A program made the translations under genes and the position numbers. The notes beneath the pieces were generated by a model. That model did no database searches, had not been told where the DNA came from, and was given only the letters and a program-made list of their open reading frames with translations. Positions 52,425-61,662 of a stretch of DNA of 64,000 nucleotides are shown here, one piece after another; positions within the stretch are counted from its first letter, which is position 1; each line of letters begins with the position of its first letter. Source of the stretch: Candidatus Sphingomonas phytovorans (GTDB lineage Bacteria; Pseudomonadota; Alphaproteobacteria; Sphingomonadales; Sphingomonadaceae); contig CP119314.1 of assembly GCA_029202385.1 (NCBI GenBank), forward strand, positions 5,390,147-5,454,146. The letters are read 5' to 3'.

Positions 52425-55400
52425 TCAGAACGCCGCTCGAACGCCGACCGCGTAACGGGCGAACCCCGGCGAGACGAGGGTGACGTTGCGATCGGACCGC
52501 TGATGCTGGCGCCGACCTGCGCCGGTCAGGTTGATGGCCTCGGCGAAGACGCTCATCCCCTTCCTGAACTCGTAGCTCGCGCTCGCGTCCACCTGGCCAT
52601 AGGCCTCGGTATAGGTCGGGTTGGGGCCCGTCGCCTGCAGGAATTCGCCGCGCCAGTTGTACGCGACACGCGCCTGTATGCCGTATTTGTCGAAGAACGC
52701 GACCGCGTTCGCGCTGTTGCTGAGGCCGGTCAGCGCGAACTGTGTGACGGTGGCAGGCTTGCTGTTGTCGTACTTCGCGCTGCCGTCGACGATCGTGTAG
52801 TTCAGGATCGCGCCGAAGCCGGTATCCCAGAAGCTGTGCTGGACGGCGAATTCCCAGCCATGGATCGAAGCGGTCTGATCGCTGTTCACCGGCGTGGTGA
52901 TCTGGAAGTTGAGCGCCGGATCCTCGGGCAGGGCGTAGATCAGGCCCTGCGCCGCGTTCGACGATTGCGGGTAATGGGCGAAGATATACTGGCGGATCTG
53001 GGTGGCCGTCGCATTCGCCCCGAGTGCAGCGAGCGCCGCATTGTAGCGCGGACCGCCCACGGGGGTGGTCAGGCCGAACGCGGTGGTATCGACGCGAGTG
53101 GTCGAAATGAAGTTCGCGACGTTCTTGTGGAAGTAGCCAATCGAAATATAGCTGTCGCGACCATAATACCACTCGGCCGACAGATCGATATTCTTCGACT
53201 TGTACGGGATCAGGCCCGGATTGCCTTGCGCGCCGGTGCCTCCGCCGACACGGAACAGTCCGTCCAGCGTTCGCCCGCCCTGCATGACGTCATAGGCGGC
53301 GCGAGTGATCGTGTGGCTGTACGATGCGCGCAGTTTGACGTTGTGAAGTGGCGAGATATCGAAATCGACCGACGGCAGCCAGTTTTGGTACTGGCCCCGG
53401 AACTGGGTGAAGGTGCTGTCGCCTGAGAGGACGACGTTGAACTCGTTGTCCGACACCCACTGGGTGCGTGATGGCACCGGCACCAGCGCCGAGGACGAGA
53501 CGTTGGTCGTCTCGTAGCGCAGGCCGGCGACGATGTGCGCCGGATTGTCGAACGCGTCGAACTTGGTCGCTACCTGCAGATAGGGTGCGATCGTCTTTTC
53601 GGTGATGCGCCGGTCTGTATTGAAATCCGCAAGGCAGGTGCCGGGAGCGGCAGTACCCGATCGCGGCTTGCTGCACGCCTGGAACTTCGATTCAAGCAGA
53701 TCGACCATCTGCTCGAAATTGAAGGTGTAGAATTTCTGGGCCATGCCCGACTGCGCAAGGCCTGGGAACAGGTTCGGCAGCGTCGCGAGCGAGAGCATGT
53801 TGTCGGGAAGCGAGGACGCAGGGCCGATGCCGCCCCAGGTGTCGTTCTGGATGGTGCCGAAGGCCGAACGTACCTTGTTCTGCACATAGGAGACGCCGAA
53901 ATCGAGGCTGTCGAGGAAGCCGCCCTGATGATCATAGTGGCTGCTCAACTGGACCTGGTTGATCTCGTCCCTGAAATAGGCGTTGCGGAAAGCACTGCCG
54001 GTTGGCGTGACCAGCGCGGCGTTGAGCGGATCGATGCCGGGGGCCATATTGTACGAGATGACCGGCAGGTCATGGTCGAAGTTGATCGTCTGGTTCTGGA
54101 CGCCGAAGATCGCCGTGCCGACCGACATGTTCGAGCCGTATTTGTTGGTCGGCTTCACTTCCGCGGTCGAGTGATGCGCATCGAGCGTCACCGTCATCCC
54201 GCCCGGCGCTTTCCACACCAGGTTGCCGCCGAGCGACTTGTTCTCCGCGCGGTTGGCGGTGAGCGACCCGCTATAGGAAAGGTCCTTGCCGACGTTGCAG
54301 GTCGTCGACGGCGCCACGCAGCCGGCATCCGGCGCGGCGAAGCGCTCGGTATAGAAGACCGGGCCGGCAACTGGACCATTGGTCCAGGAACTCGACGTGT
54401 CGTCATGGTTGAACCAGATGCCGACATTGCTGTTGCGGGTTTCGACGGTATTGCGTGAATAGGTATAGTCGATCGTCGCGGTCAGCGCATCGGTCGGGCG
54501 GAATTGCAGGACCGCCTGGCCGTTGATGCGCTCGCGATTGATGTTGTTGAACTCATACGACGCATTCTGCGGGACCTGATAGACGTCGGTCGGGCCCGGC
54601 CGGTTGGTGATGTTCGCGGCGCGCGGCGTTCCCGGCGGCGCCAGCGAGCCCCAGTTGTTCTCGTTGCCGAGATAGCCGTCACGCCAGCCGACGATCGCCT
54701 GGTTCGTGCTCGCCTTGCGCTTCTGATAGGAGCCGATGACCGCAAAGCCGATACGGTCGTCAGCCAGGGTCGTGCTGAAGATGCCCGAGACTTCCGGCGT
54801 GACGTCGTTCTTGCCGTTCTGGGAGGTATCCATCACGCCCTTGACGGCGAGGCTGCCGCGGGTGCCCGGCCGGTCGAACGGGCGCGGGGTACGGATATTG
54901 ATGGTCGAGCCGATGCCGCCCGATTCGATCGACGCGCGGCCGCTCTTGTAGACCTCGACCGCTGCGACGCCCTCGGAGGCAAGGTTGGCGAAGTCGAACG
55001 AACGTGACGACGGCGCGCTGCCGCCGTCGCCGATCAGCGCGGTCGGCATCTGGCGGCCGTTGAGCGTCACCAGGTTGAATTCAGGGCCGAAGCCGCGAAC
55101 GGTGACGAGCGAGCCCTCGCCGTTGGAGCGGTCGATCGACACGCCGGTGATGCGCTGGAGCGATTCGGCGAGGTTGGTATCGGGGAATTTACCGATCTCC
55201 TCGGCCGAGATGGCATCGACGACGCCCTGCGAGTCCCGTTTGATATCGAGCGACTGGCGCAAGCTGGCGCGGATGCCGGTGACGACGATATCGCCCTCCG
55301 GTGCATCTGCCTGGATTCGCGATTCGCCGGCTGCCGATGCTTCCTGCGCCGCTGCCGCATATGGCACGGCCGCAATCCCGATTGCCGAAACACTCACCAA

Positions 55401-55436
55401 AAGCCGCGAAAGCGAGCTGGCATTGAAGCTGCGCAT
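52425..55436 (-). CDS. TonB-dependent receptor, TIGR01782 type (beta-glucan locus)
   Basis: A receptor of 1003 residues. Signal peptide ending near YAAAAQ, TonB-box-like EGDIVVTGIRASL, plug with DAISAEEIGKFPDTNLAESLQRITGVSI and VRGFGPEFNLVTLNGRQMP, and a long barrel ending FARYAVGVRAAF. It is divergent from GH3 across a region with two perfect LacI-type palindromes, and upstream of the halogenase-SapC-cupin block. With GH16 and GH3 encoded nearby it is the likely importer of beta-glucan oligosaccharides. Ribosome site GGAGG precedes ATG 55436. Confidence 0.93.
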   Translation of the reverse strand: MRSFNASSLSRLLVSVSAIGIAAVPYAAAAQEASAAGESRIQADAPEGDIVVTGIRASLRQSLDIKRDSQGVVDAISAEEIGKFPDTNLAESLQRITGVSIDRSNGEGSLVTVRGFGPEFNLVTLNGRQMPTALIGDGGSAPSSRSFDFANLASEGVAAVEVYKSGRASIESGGIGSTINIRTPRPFDRPGTRGSLAVKGVMDTSQNGKNDVTPEVSGIFSTTLADDRIGFAVIGSYQKRKASTNQAIVGWRDGYLGNENNWGSLAPPGTPRAANITNRPGPTDVYQVPQNASYEFNNINRERINGQAVLQFRPTDALTATIDYTYSRNTVETRNSNVGIWFNHDDTSSSWTNGPVAGPVFYTERFAAPDAGCVAPSTTCNVGKDLSYSGSLTANRAENKSLGGNLVWKAPGGMTVTLDAHHSTAEVKPTNKYGSNMSVGTAIFGVQNQTINFDHDLPVISYNMAPGIDPLNAALVTPTGSAFRNAYFRDEINQVQLSSHYDHQGGFLDSLDFGVSYVQNKVRSAFGTIQNDTWGGIGPASSLPDNMLSLATLPNLFPGLAQSGMAQKFYTFNFEQMVDLLESKFQACSKPRSGTAAPGTCLADFNTDRRITEKTIAPYLQVATKFDAFDNPAHIVAGLRYETTNVSSSALVPVPSRTQWVSDNEFNVVLSGDSTFTQFRGQYQNWLPSVDFDISPLHNVKLRASYSHTITRAAYDVMQGGRTLDGLFRVGGGTGAQGNPGLIPYKSKNIDLSAEWYYGRDSYISIGYFHKNVANFISTTRVDTTAFGLTTPVGGPRYNAALAALGANATATQIRQYIFAHYPQSSNAAQGLIYALPEDPALNFQITTPVNSDQTASIHGWEFAVQHSFWDTGFGAILNYTIVDGSAKYDNSKPATVTQFALTGLSNSANAVAFFDKYGIQARVAYNWRGEFLQATGPNPTYTEAYGQVDASASYEFRKGMSVFAEAINLTGAGRRQHQRSDRNVTLVSPGFARYAVGVRAAF

Positions 55437-55454
55437 CGATCCTCCCCCATTTTT

Positions 55455-55468
55455 GTCAACGTTGTCAC
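55455..55468. promoter_or_regulatory. Weak LacI-like site TGTCAACGTTGTCA
   Basis: A near-palindrome with the same AACGTT core as the two strong operators, 52 bases from the nearer one and 18 bases upstream of the TBDR 3 start codon. Possibly an auxiliary site; chance is not excluded. Confidence 0.4.
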
Positions 55469-55506
55469 GCCGACTTGTTGTAACGCGATTCAGTTCGCGT
55501 TTGATT

Positions 55507-55520
55507 TGAGAACGTTCTCA
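55507..55520. promoter_or_regulatory. LacI-type operator TGAGAACGTTCTCA, copy 1
   Basis: A perfect 14-bp palindrome with a central CpG, the hallmark of LacI-family sites, in the TBDR 3/GH3 divergent region. Its centre is 45 bases from copy 2, which suits cooperative or looped binding. Confidence 0.8.
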
Positions 55521-55550
55521 TGACTCGTCGGACAATTCGTGTCAAGTCAG

Positions 55551-55566
55551 TTGAGAACGTTCTCAA
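55551..55566. promoter_or_regulatory. LacI-type operator TTGAGAACGTTCTCAA, copy 2
   Basis: A perfect 16-bp palindrome about 100 bases before the GH3 start, identical in its inner 14 bases to copy 1. Together they are placed to control both divergent transcription units. Confidence 0.82.
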
Positions 55567-55666
55567 ACTGTGCTGTTGGTGGTCGATCGACGCATAGGCG
55601 TGAGCGGAATGTTGACGATGGATCGGTCCGATCCCCTGTCGGCGGGCCGGTAAAAGGAGGAGAGAG

Positions 55667-57919
55667 ATGATGTCGAAACGTATCGCCGTGGCGCTGCTCA
55701 GCGTGTCGCTTGCTGCAATGGCGAGCGCGCAATCGGTGCCGTCTCGTACCTCGGCATCCGCACCCTCGCATGATGCGCGGGCCCGTGCCCGGAGCATCGT
55801 CGCCCGGATGACCCTCGACGAGAAGATCGGGCTTGTCCACGGGTTGTTCCCACCCATGGCCAAGGGCAAGACGGCCAATGAGCTGATCCCCTCGGCCGGC
55901 CATATCGACGGTATCCAGCGACTCGGCGTTCCGCTGATCCGCGAGAGCGATGCCTCTCTGGGCGTCGCCAACCAGGTCGAGCAGCGCAAGGGCGATGTCG
56001 CGACGGCGCTGCCGTCGAGCCTGGCGACGGCGGCGAGCTTCGACCCGGATATTGCCCATGCCGGCGGCGCCATGATCGGGGCCGAGGCACGTGCCAAGCG
56101 TTTCAGCGTGCTGCTCGCCGGCGGCGTCAACCTGACACGCGATCCCTGGAACGGGCGCAATTTCGAATATCTGGGCGAGGATCCGCTGCTGTCGGGCGAG
56201 ATGGCTGGCGCTCATATCGCCGGGGTTCAGTCGAACCGCATCGTCTCGACGGTCAAGCATTTCGCGCTCAATGCGCAGGAGACCGGGCGGATGGTCGTCG
56301 ATGCGCGGATCGACGAGGCCAGCCTGCGGCAGAGCGACCTGCTCGCTTTCCAGATCGCGATCGAGCGGGGGAAGCCCGGGTCGGTCATGTGCTCGTACAA
56401 CAAGGTCAATGGCGACTGGGCGTGCGAGAATGATTTCCTGCTGAACCATGTGCTGAAGCGCGACTGGGGCTATCGCGGCTGGGTGATGAGCGACTGGGGC
56501 GGAGTCCATTCGACCGCCAAGGCAGCCAATGCGGGGCTCGACCAGGAATCGGGCCAGGAGCTGGATAGCGAGATCTTCTTCAGCGACCGGCTCAAGGTCG
56601 ATGTCGAATCGGGCAAGGTGCCGGCGACCCGGCTCGACGATATGGTCGTGCGCTATCTAACCGGGCTGATCGAGACTGGCCTGTACGATTCACCAGTGCC
56701 GGACAAGGTACAGGCGATCCCTTATGAGCAGCATGCCGATGTGGCGCAGCGCGCGGCCGAGGCAGGCATCGTCCTGCTCAAGAATGAGGGTGGCCTGTTG
56801 CCACTCGCGGCCACGGCCAGGCGCATTGTGCTGATTGGCGGACATGCCGATGTCGGCGTGCTGTCCGGTGGCGGGTCGAGCCAGGTGCGCTCGGTTGGCG
56901 GGGCGCCGATCGAGATCCCGCTGACCTCGGGTGCGGCGATGTCCTTCGCTCGCCTTACCTACCACGCTTCCTCACCGCTCAACGCACTGCGCGCCGCCAT
57001 GCCGCAGGCGCAGATCAGCTTCGTCGACGGAAAGGATGCTGCCGCCGCGGCAGCGGCGGCACGTGCCGCCGACATCGCGATCGTGTTCGGGACTCAATGG
57101 ACGACCGAGGCCCAGGATGTCCCGAACCTTTCCCTGCCGGACGGGCAGGATGCGTTGATCGCGGCCGTGGCCGCGGCGCAGCCCAGGACCATTGCGGTGC
57201 TGGAAACCGGCGGGCCTGTGCTGATGCCCTGGATTCAGTCCGTGCCGGCGGTTGTCCAGGCCTGGTATCCCGGGCAGCGTGGTGGCGAGGCGATTGCCAA
57301 TATCCTGAGCGGCCGGGTCAACCCGTCCGGCCGCTTGCCGATCACCTTCCTTGCCGCTGCGTCACAGGCGCCGCGCCCGGCGCCGGTCGGGCTGGATACG
57401 CTGACCTCGCTCGAGGCGCAGGCCGCGGCCGATCCCGCCAGCGCAGGCAAGTATCGGCTCAGCAGCTTCCCGGTCGATTATGTCGAAGGGGCCGATGTCG
57501 GGTATCGCTGGTACGAGAAGAAGGGCCAGCAGCCCCTGTTCGCGTTCGGGCATGGGCTCAGCTACACCAGTTTCACGTATCGCCACCCGGTCGTGACCGG
57601 TGGCAAGGTGCTGAGCATCTCGTTCGACGTGGTCAATACCGGTCGCAGCGCCGGTACGGACGTGCCGCAGATATATGTCACGCGCGACGGATCGAATGCG
57701 CCGATGCGGCTTGCTGCGTTCAAGCGTGTCACACTGAAGCCGGGGGAATCGCGTCGCGTGACTTTGACCGCGGAGCCTCGTGTCGTCGCCGATTATGATC
57801 TGAAGCTGCCGGGCTGGCGGATCGCCGGCGGCCGCTACCGTGTCGCGCTGGCGCGTGACGCGACCGATCGCTCGATGGTCTCGACCGCGACACTCGAACC
57901 GGCGACGATGAAGCCGTGA
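55667..57919 (+). CDS. Beta-glucosidase, GH3
   Basis: A protein of 750 residues with signal peptide (VALLSVSLAAMASAQ). GH3 N-terminal barrel: the nucleophile is Asp276 in VMSDWGGVHS, substrate-site motifs KHFALNAQE and GRNFEYLGEDP. The (alpha/beta)6 sandwich and C-terminal fibronectin-III-like domain (from about 640, SFDVVNTGRSAGTDVPQIYV) follow. It is expected to cleave beta-linked gluco-oligosaccharides in the periplasm. Followed by the MFS gene after a hairpin, and under the two AACGTT palindromes. Beta-1,3 preference is inferred from the GH16 partner, not from GH3 itself. Confidence 0.93.
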   Translation: MMSKRIAVALLSVSLAAMASAQSVPSRTSASAPSHDARARARSIVARMTLDEKIGLVHGLFPPMAKGKTANELIPSAGHIDGIQRLGVPLIRESDASLGVANQVEQRKGDVATALPSSLATAASFDPDIAHAGGAMIGAEARAKRFSVLLAGGVNLTRDPWNGRNFEYLGEDPLLSGEMAGAHIAGVQSNRIVSTVKHFALNAQETGRMVVDARIDEASLRQSDLLAFQIAIERGKPGSVMCSYNKVNGDWACENDFLLNHVLKRDWGYRGWVMSDWGGVHSTAKAANAGLDQESGQELDSEIFFSDRLKVDVESGKVPATRLDDMVVRYLTGLIETGLYDSPVPDKVQAIPYEQHADVAQRAAEAGIVLLKNEGGLLPLAATARRIVLIGGHADVGVLSGGGSSQVRSVGGAPIEIPLTSGAAMSFARLTYHASSPLNALRAAMPQAQISFVDGKDAAAAAAAARAADIAIVFGTQWTTEAQDVPNLSLPDGQDALIAAVAAAQPRTIAVLETGGPVLMPWIQSVPAVVQAWYPGQRGGEAIANILSGRVNPSGRLPITFLAAASQAPRPAPVGLDTLTSLEAQAAADPASAGKYRLSSFPVDYVEGADVGYRWYEKKGQQPLFAFGHGLSYTSFTYRHPVVTGGKVLSISFDVVNTGRSAGTDVPQIYVTRDGSNAPMRLAAFKRVTLKPGESRRVTLTAEPRVVADYDLKLPGWRIAGGRYRVALARDATDRSMVSTATLEPATMKP

Positions 57920-57944
57920 CCTGAAGGCATCGCGCGTGTTGCCG

Positions 57945-57975
57945 ATCGCCGTTGGCGGGCGCAATAAACGGCGAT
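57945..57975. terminator. Hairpin between GH3 and MFS genes
   Basis: ATCGCCGTT (57945-57953) and AACGGCGAT (57967-57975) are perfect 9-bp arms with a 13-nt loop, ending 5 bases before the MFS ATG. With no U-tract it may modulate translation of the MFS gene or protect the GH3 transcript end. Confidence 0.5.
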
Positions 57976-57980
57976 AGCCG

Positions 57981-59204
57981 ATGCCTTTCCCCTTGCTCTC
58001 CTCGCTTGCGGGCCGACCGCGCGATGGCCATCGCGCGGTCGGCTTCCTGCTGATCTACGCGATCGCCCATGTCGGCGGGGTGATGGGCTATTTGCCGCTC
58101 CTCAGCCTGTTGCTGCCGATGAAGATCGAGGCGGTGGCGGGCGATGCGAGGCTTGGTGTGTTCACCGCGACGGTGACCAGCGGCGCGATCGCGGCGAGCC
58201 TGTCGAGCATCTTGTTCGGCTGGCTCAGCGATGGCTCGGTGGCGGCGGGGAAGGGGCGTCGCAAGTGGGTGGCCGGCGGCCTGGTCGCGACGGCCATGTC
58301 CTATGCACTGATCGATGCCGCGTCGACGCCCTGCGCGATCATCGTGGCGACGATCGTTTTCCAGACTGCGCTCAACGCGATGCTGGGGCCGCTCGCGGCA
58401 ATCATGGCGGACGAGATACCTGACGCCCAGAAGGGTTTTACCGGCGGCCTGCTTGCGTTGGCCAACCCGTCGGCATCGGCCGTGCTCGCGATCGTGGTGA
58501 GTGTCGGCACGCTCGGCCAGGCAGCGCAACTCGCGATCGTGGTGCTGGCGATCGCCGTATGCGTGACGCCGCTGCTGTTCGCTCGCGCACGCCCGGTTCC
58601 GATTGTGATCGAGCCGGGCCGGTTGGCTATTTCCCAACGCCATGACCTTGCCGCCGCGTGGGGTGCGCGGCTCTTCATGCAAATCGCCGGCGTGGTCCTC
58701 TCGCTGTACCTGCTCTATTATTTCGAGAGCGTCACCCCGAACGAACCGCATCGCGACCTCGCGTTGCGCGTCGGCCATCTGTTGACGATATCGTTCATCC
58801 TGCCGCTGCCGATCGCCGTGCTGGCCGGTCGCCTGTCCGACCGACTTGATCGTCGCAAGCCGTTTCTGGTCGCGGCCGCCGTCGTCGCTGCCATCGGCCT
58901 CCTCGGCATGGCGTTCGCGCGCGACTGGGGGACGGGTGCGCTGGCGTTCGGCGTCTATGCGGTCGGTTCCGGCGTGTTCCTGCCGTTGCACGCGGCTTTC
59001 TCGATGCAGTTGCTGCCGGACCCGCAGCATCGCGGTCGCGACCTGGGGCTGATCAATTTGACGAACACGCTTCCATCGTTGCTTGGCCCATTGCTTACCT
59101 GGTGGCTGGCGACACCGCATGATTTCAGCGCCGTCATGCTTGCGCTGGTGGTACTGACCTTGTGCGGCGGCCTCTGCGTTCTCGGGGTGCGCGGCCGGCG
59201 TTAG
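57981..59204 (+). CDS. MFS sugar-type transporter
   Basis: An inner-membrane protein of 407 residues with about 12 transmembrane segments in two halves. MFS loop motifs appear as GWLSDGSVAAGKGRRKW (between helices 2 and 3) and GRLSDRLDRRKPF (equivalent loop of the second half). Position behind GH3 in a glycan locus suggests import of glucose or a short gluco-oligosaccharide, as in other TBDR-linked loci. Its stop overlaps the convergent beta-helix gene by 4 bases. Confidence 0.86.
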   Translation: MPFPLLSSLAGRPRDGHRAVGFLLIYAIAHVGGVMGYLPLLSLLLPMKIEAVAGDARLGVFTATVTSGAIAASLSSILFGWLSDGSVAAGKGRRKWVAGGLVATAMSYALIDAASTPCAIIVATIVFQTALNAMLGPLAAIMADEIPDAQKGFTGGLLALANPSASAVLAIVVSVGTLGQAAQLAIVVLAIAVCVTPLLFARARPVPIVIEPGRLAISQRHDLAAAWGARLFMQIAGVVLSLYLLYYFESVTPNEPHRDLALRVGHLLTISFILPLPIAVLAGRLSDRLDRRKPFLVAAAVVAAIGLLGMAFARDWGTGALAFGVYAVGSGVFLPLHAAFSMQLLPDPQHRGRDLGLINLTNTLPSLLGPLLTWWLATPHDFSAVMLALVVLTLCGGLCVLGVRGRR

Positions 59205-60970
59205 GGATGGGGTGGATAGCTGACGAGCGTCTGCCTGATCGCTCCGGGCCGCGCTGCCTCGCCAGCCTCGTTGACCAGATGCGCGATCGTTCCCTTGCCG
59301 CCGCCGAGTGAGATCGTCGTGACGCTGGAGAAGCGGACGCCCGGCTTGCGCGGCGCCTCGATCGCGCTTTCCACGACGATGCCGGGGTCGGCGGTGAAGT
59401 TTGCGTAGATGCCCAGCGCAACGGCTTCATGATCGTCGACCCTGTCGGCAACCTTGTAGGCGGCCCAGCCGCGCGTCGTGCCGGCCATGTAGGCGGACTG
59501 GTTCGGCGGATCATAGGGCAGCTCGTTCTGATAGAACCAGGTCCGCCCGCGTTCTCCGTTCCAGAGCGTGTTGTAGCGACGGAAATGCTCCACGAAGAGC
59601 GCACACATCGTCACATCATCGCCGTTCACCACCAGCCCCTGATTGCCGACGCTCTCATCCCAGCCGACATGGACTCGGCCGCTTGCCCGGTCGCCATGAT
59701 CGGCACGCCAGATCCACAGATGATCGCCGATCACATGGTGACTGTTGATCTCCAGGCAGGTCTCGGCATTGCCGGTGCTCGCTCCGCCGACGCGGAAGAA
59801 AAGGTCGGACAGAAGCGTAGGATTGGCGCGGTGATCGTGTGAGGCGCCCCTGGGGCCTATCTCCACCAGCACCGGGGAGAGGATCGGTCCGGCATCGATC
59901 ATCAGTCCCGCGATCGTGACGCCCGGCACATCCGCCACGACGATCGCCTTGCTGCCGCCTTCCGCCAGCAAGGTCGCGAGGCCGAGCCCTAGGATGATGG
60001 TGTCCGCGCGATCGATCCTGAGTGGCGTGTCGAGGTGATAGACTCCGGGCGTCAGCAACAGATTCCGCCCGAGCGCCAGGGCAGCATTGATCTGCCGTGC
60101 CGGCATGTCGGGACGAGCGATGAAAAAGCGCGACAGCGGAATGGACCTGCCTTCGGGTTTCCGGTCCCCCCAACTGACGCCTCGTGCCGCCCGCCGCAGG
60201 GCCGGTGCGAACACCTTCCACTCACCAGTCGTGTCGATGTGGAGGAAGGGCTTGTCTCGAATGACGGGAACGGCCGGGATGGTCGTATAGGGTGGTTCTG
60301 GAAAGCTCGTCGCCGGGGCACCGTCGACGCCCATGAACATCATGTTCCAGTTCGCGCCATTCCAGCCCCGTATCTCGCTGTTGCGGGTGAACCATTGCTG
60401 CTGGCTTCCCGAGCGGATGGTGCCGTCGATCCGGCAGTCGGCGATGAAGCCTCCGCTCGACCAGCCGCCATCGTCCAGCGCGAGGTCTCCGCCCAGATGG
60501 ACCCGGCGATACGGTGCCGCCTGCGACACCGCCCAGCGGTCGGCGCCGTCGGGCGGGCGGACCTCCAGATTCTCGACGCCACGCCAGAAGTTCACCAGCG
60601 CCATGCCTTTTGCCCAGTCGGCTTCGGCATGGACGTGCCCGTCGATCGCGACGTCGCCGGGCATCGCGCCGAGACCGGCGACCTGGGTGAAGAAGCCGAC
60701 ATTGACGTCAACATCATATCGACCGGGTTTGAACAGGATCGCGTGGCGAGCGTCGGTGAAATGGGCGCGTTCCATCGACTGGAAGATGGCATCGACCCGC
60801 TGCTGGAGGACGGCGCGCGGCATGGACGGATCGGCGATCAGGACATTCGGCCCGAGATCTGGATCCGACGAGCGGGCAGGGCGGGCCGCAGCGCCCGCCG
60901 TCACCGCGGCGACCGCCGCTCCACTTAGTCCCGCCACTACCGACCGGCGCGTTGGCTGATATGCGTCCAT
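59201..60970 (-). CDS. Tat-exported beta-helix protein of the glycan locus (often labelled coagulation factor 5/8-like or adenylyl cyclase)
   Basis: A protein of 589 residues. The twin-arginine-type signal TRRSVVAGLSGAAVAAVTAGAAA is followed by DLGPNVLIADPSMP and a repetitive, strand-rich body with the PGRYDVDVNVGF and LLLTPGVYHLDTPLRIDRAD segments seen in right-handed parallel beta-helix (pectate-lyase-like) folds. Homologs carry misleading labels; no cyclase or discoidin motif is visible. Between DUF6445 and GH16 partners it is most likely a carbohydrate-active enzyme or binder acting on beta-glucan. Catalytic residues cannot be named from one sequence. It overlaps the DUF6445 stop by one base. 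Confidence 0.7.
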   Translation of the reverse strand: MDAYQPTRRSVVAGLSGAAVAAVTAGAAARPARSSDPDLGPNVLIADPSMPRAVLQQRVDAIFQSMERAHFTDARHAILFKPGRYDVDVNVGFFTQVAGLGAMPGDVAIDGHVHAEADWAKGMALVNFWRGVENLEVRPPDGADRWAVSQAAPYRRVHLGGDLALDDGGWSSGGFIADCRIDGTIRSGSQQQWFTRNSEIRGWNGANWNMMFMGVDGAPATSFPEPPYTTIPAVPVIRDKPFLHIDTTGEWKVFAPALRRAARGVSWGDRKPEGRSIPLSRFFIARPDMPARQINAALALGRNLLLTPGVYHLDTPLRIDRADTIILGLGLATLLAEGGSKAIVVADVPGVTIAGLMIDAGPILSPVLVEIGPRGASHDHRANPTLLSDLFFRVGGASTGNAETCLEINSHHVIGDHLWIWRADHGDRASGRVHVGWDESVGNQGLVVNGDDVTMCALFVEHFRRYNTLWNGERGRTWFYQNELPYDPPNQSAYMAGTTRGWAAYKVADRVDDHEAVALGIYANFTADPGIVVESAIEAPRKPGVRFSSVTTISLGGGKGTIAHLVNEAGEAARPGAIRQTLVSYPPHP

Positions 60971-61662
60971 CAGCGCGTCTCCTCTTGTTCGATCGACAGG
61001 AACGCCGTGATCGTCAGCCGGCCGCTGGCCGGATCGGGCGACAACAGGGCGCCTGGCGAGATCGCGCCGCTGTGCAGTAGATAGCTTCGATAGATCAGCG
61101 CGCGATTGTAGCGCGCCTCCACCAGCATCGTGCGCTCGAACAGGGGAGTGTCTCCGGCGACATAGGCGAGGGGTGGTTCCCCGCCGTAACGGATTTCGGC
61201 GCTGAGCTGATCGAAATAGATCGGCGCGCGGGCCTGGTCGACCGTCTCGAATCCGGTGGACCGGTGGCGGAAAAAGGCGGTGCCATCGCTTCCTTCGGGC
61301 GAGAGATAATGCAGGAGCGCGATCCGTTCGACGGCGAAGGCATCGCAATGGGGCAGGCGCTGGGTGACCGACAGGGCGGCAGGTTCCGATGTGACCATCG
61401 AAAAGCTGGCGTCGATCACCTGGGCAAGGCCGGTTTGGCCGAAGGCATCGGCGACGATGGTCGCGATGATCGGCTGTTGCCCTGATATATATCCCGCCGG
61501 AAGCGGCGCGCGGATGCCCGGATAATAATGCTCGGCCGGGCTGAAGCGGGCGGCGACGGCGGCAGCACGGAGTGCGTCGGGGTCGGGCGCGAAATTGTCG
61601 ATGACGACGAGCGGCTGCTTCTCGCGGCCCAGATGGTGCACCGTGATATCGGGCGTGCTCAT
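60970..61662 (-). CDS. DUF6445 family protein with 2-oxoglutarate dioxygenase-like signature
   Basis: A protein of 230 residues, no signal peptide. A HxD...H...R pattern typical of Fe(II)/2OG dioxygenases is visible: His105-Cys-Asp107 in QRLPHCDAFA, His197 in SYLLHSGAI, and Arg215 in GRLTITAFL. The spacing fits the prolyl-hydroxylase-like arrangement. DUF6445 proteins have no established function. The stop overlaps the beta-helix start and the start overlaps the GH16 stop, so the three genes are translationally coupled. It may belong functionally with the halogenase/SapC/cupin set. Confidence 0.75.
   Translation of the reverse strand: MSTPDITVHHLGREKQPLVVIDNFAPDPDALRAAAVAARFSPAEHYYPGIRAPLPAGYISGQQPIIATIVADAFGQTGLAQVIDASFSMVTSEPAALSVTQRLPHCDAFAVERIALLHYLSPEGSDGTAFFRHRSTGFETVDQARAPIYFDQLSAEIRYGGEPPLAYVAGDTPLFERTMLVEARYNRALIYRSYLLHSGAISPGALLSPDPASGRLTITAFLSIEQEETR

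Noticed and set aside
59201..60970. Adenylyl cyclase or coagulation factor 5/8 domain
   Set aside because: Labels often attached to relatives, but no cyclase catalytic motif or discoidin-type sequence can be seen.
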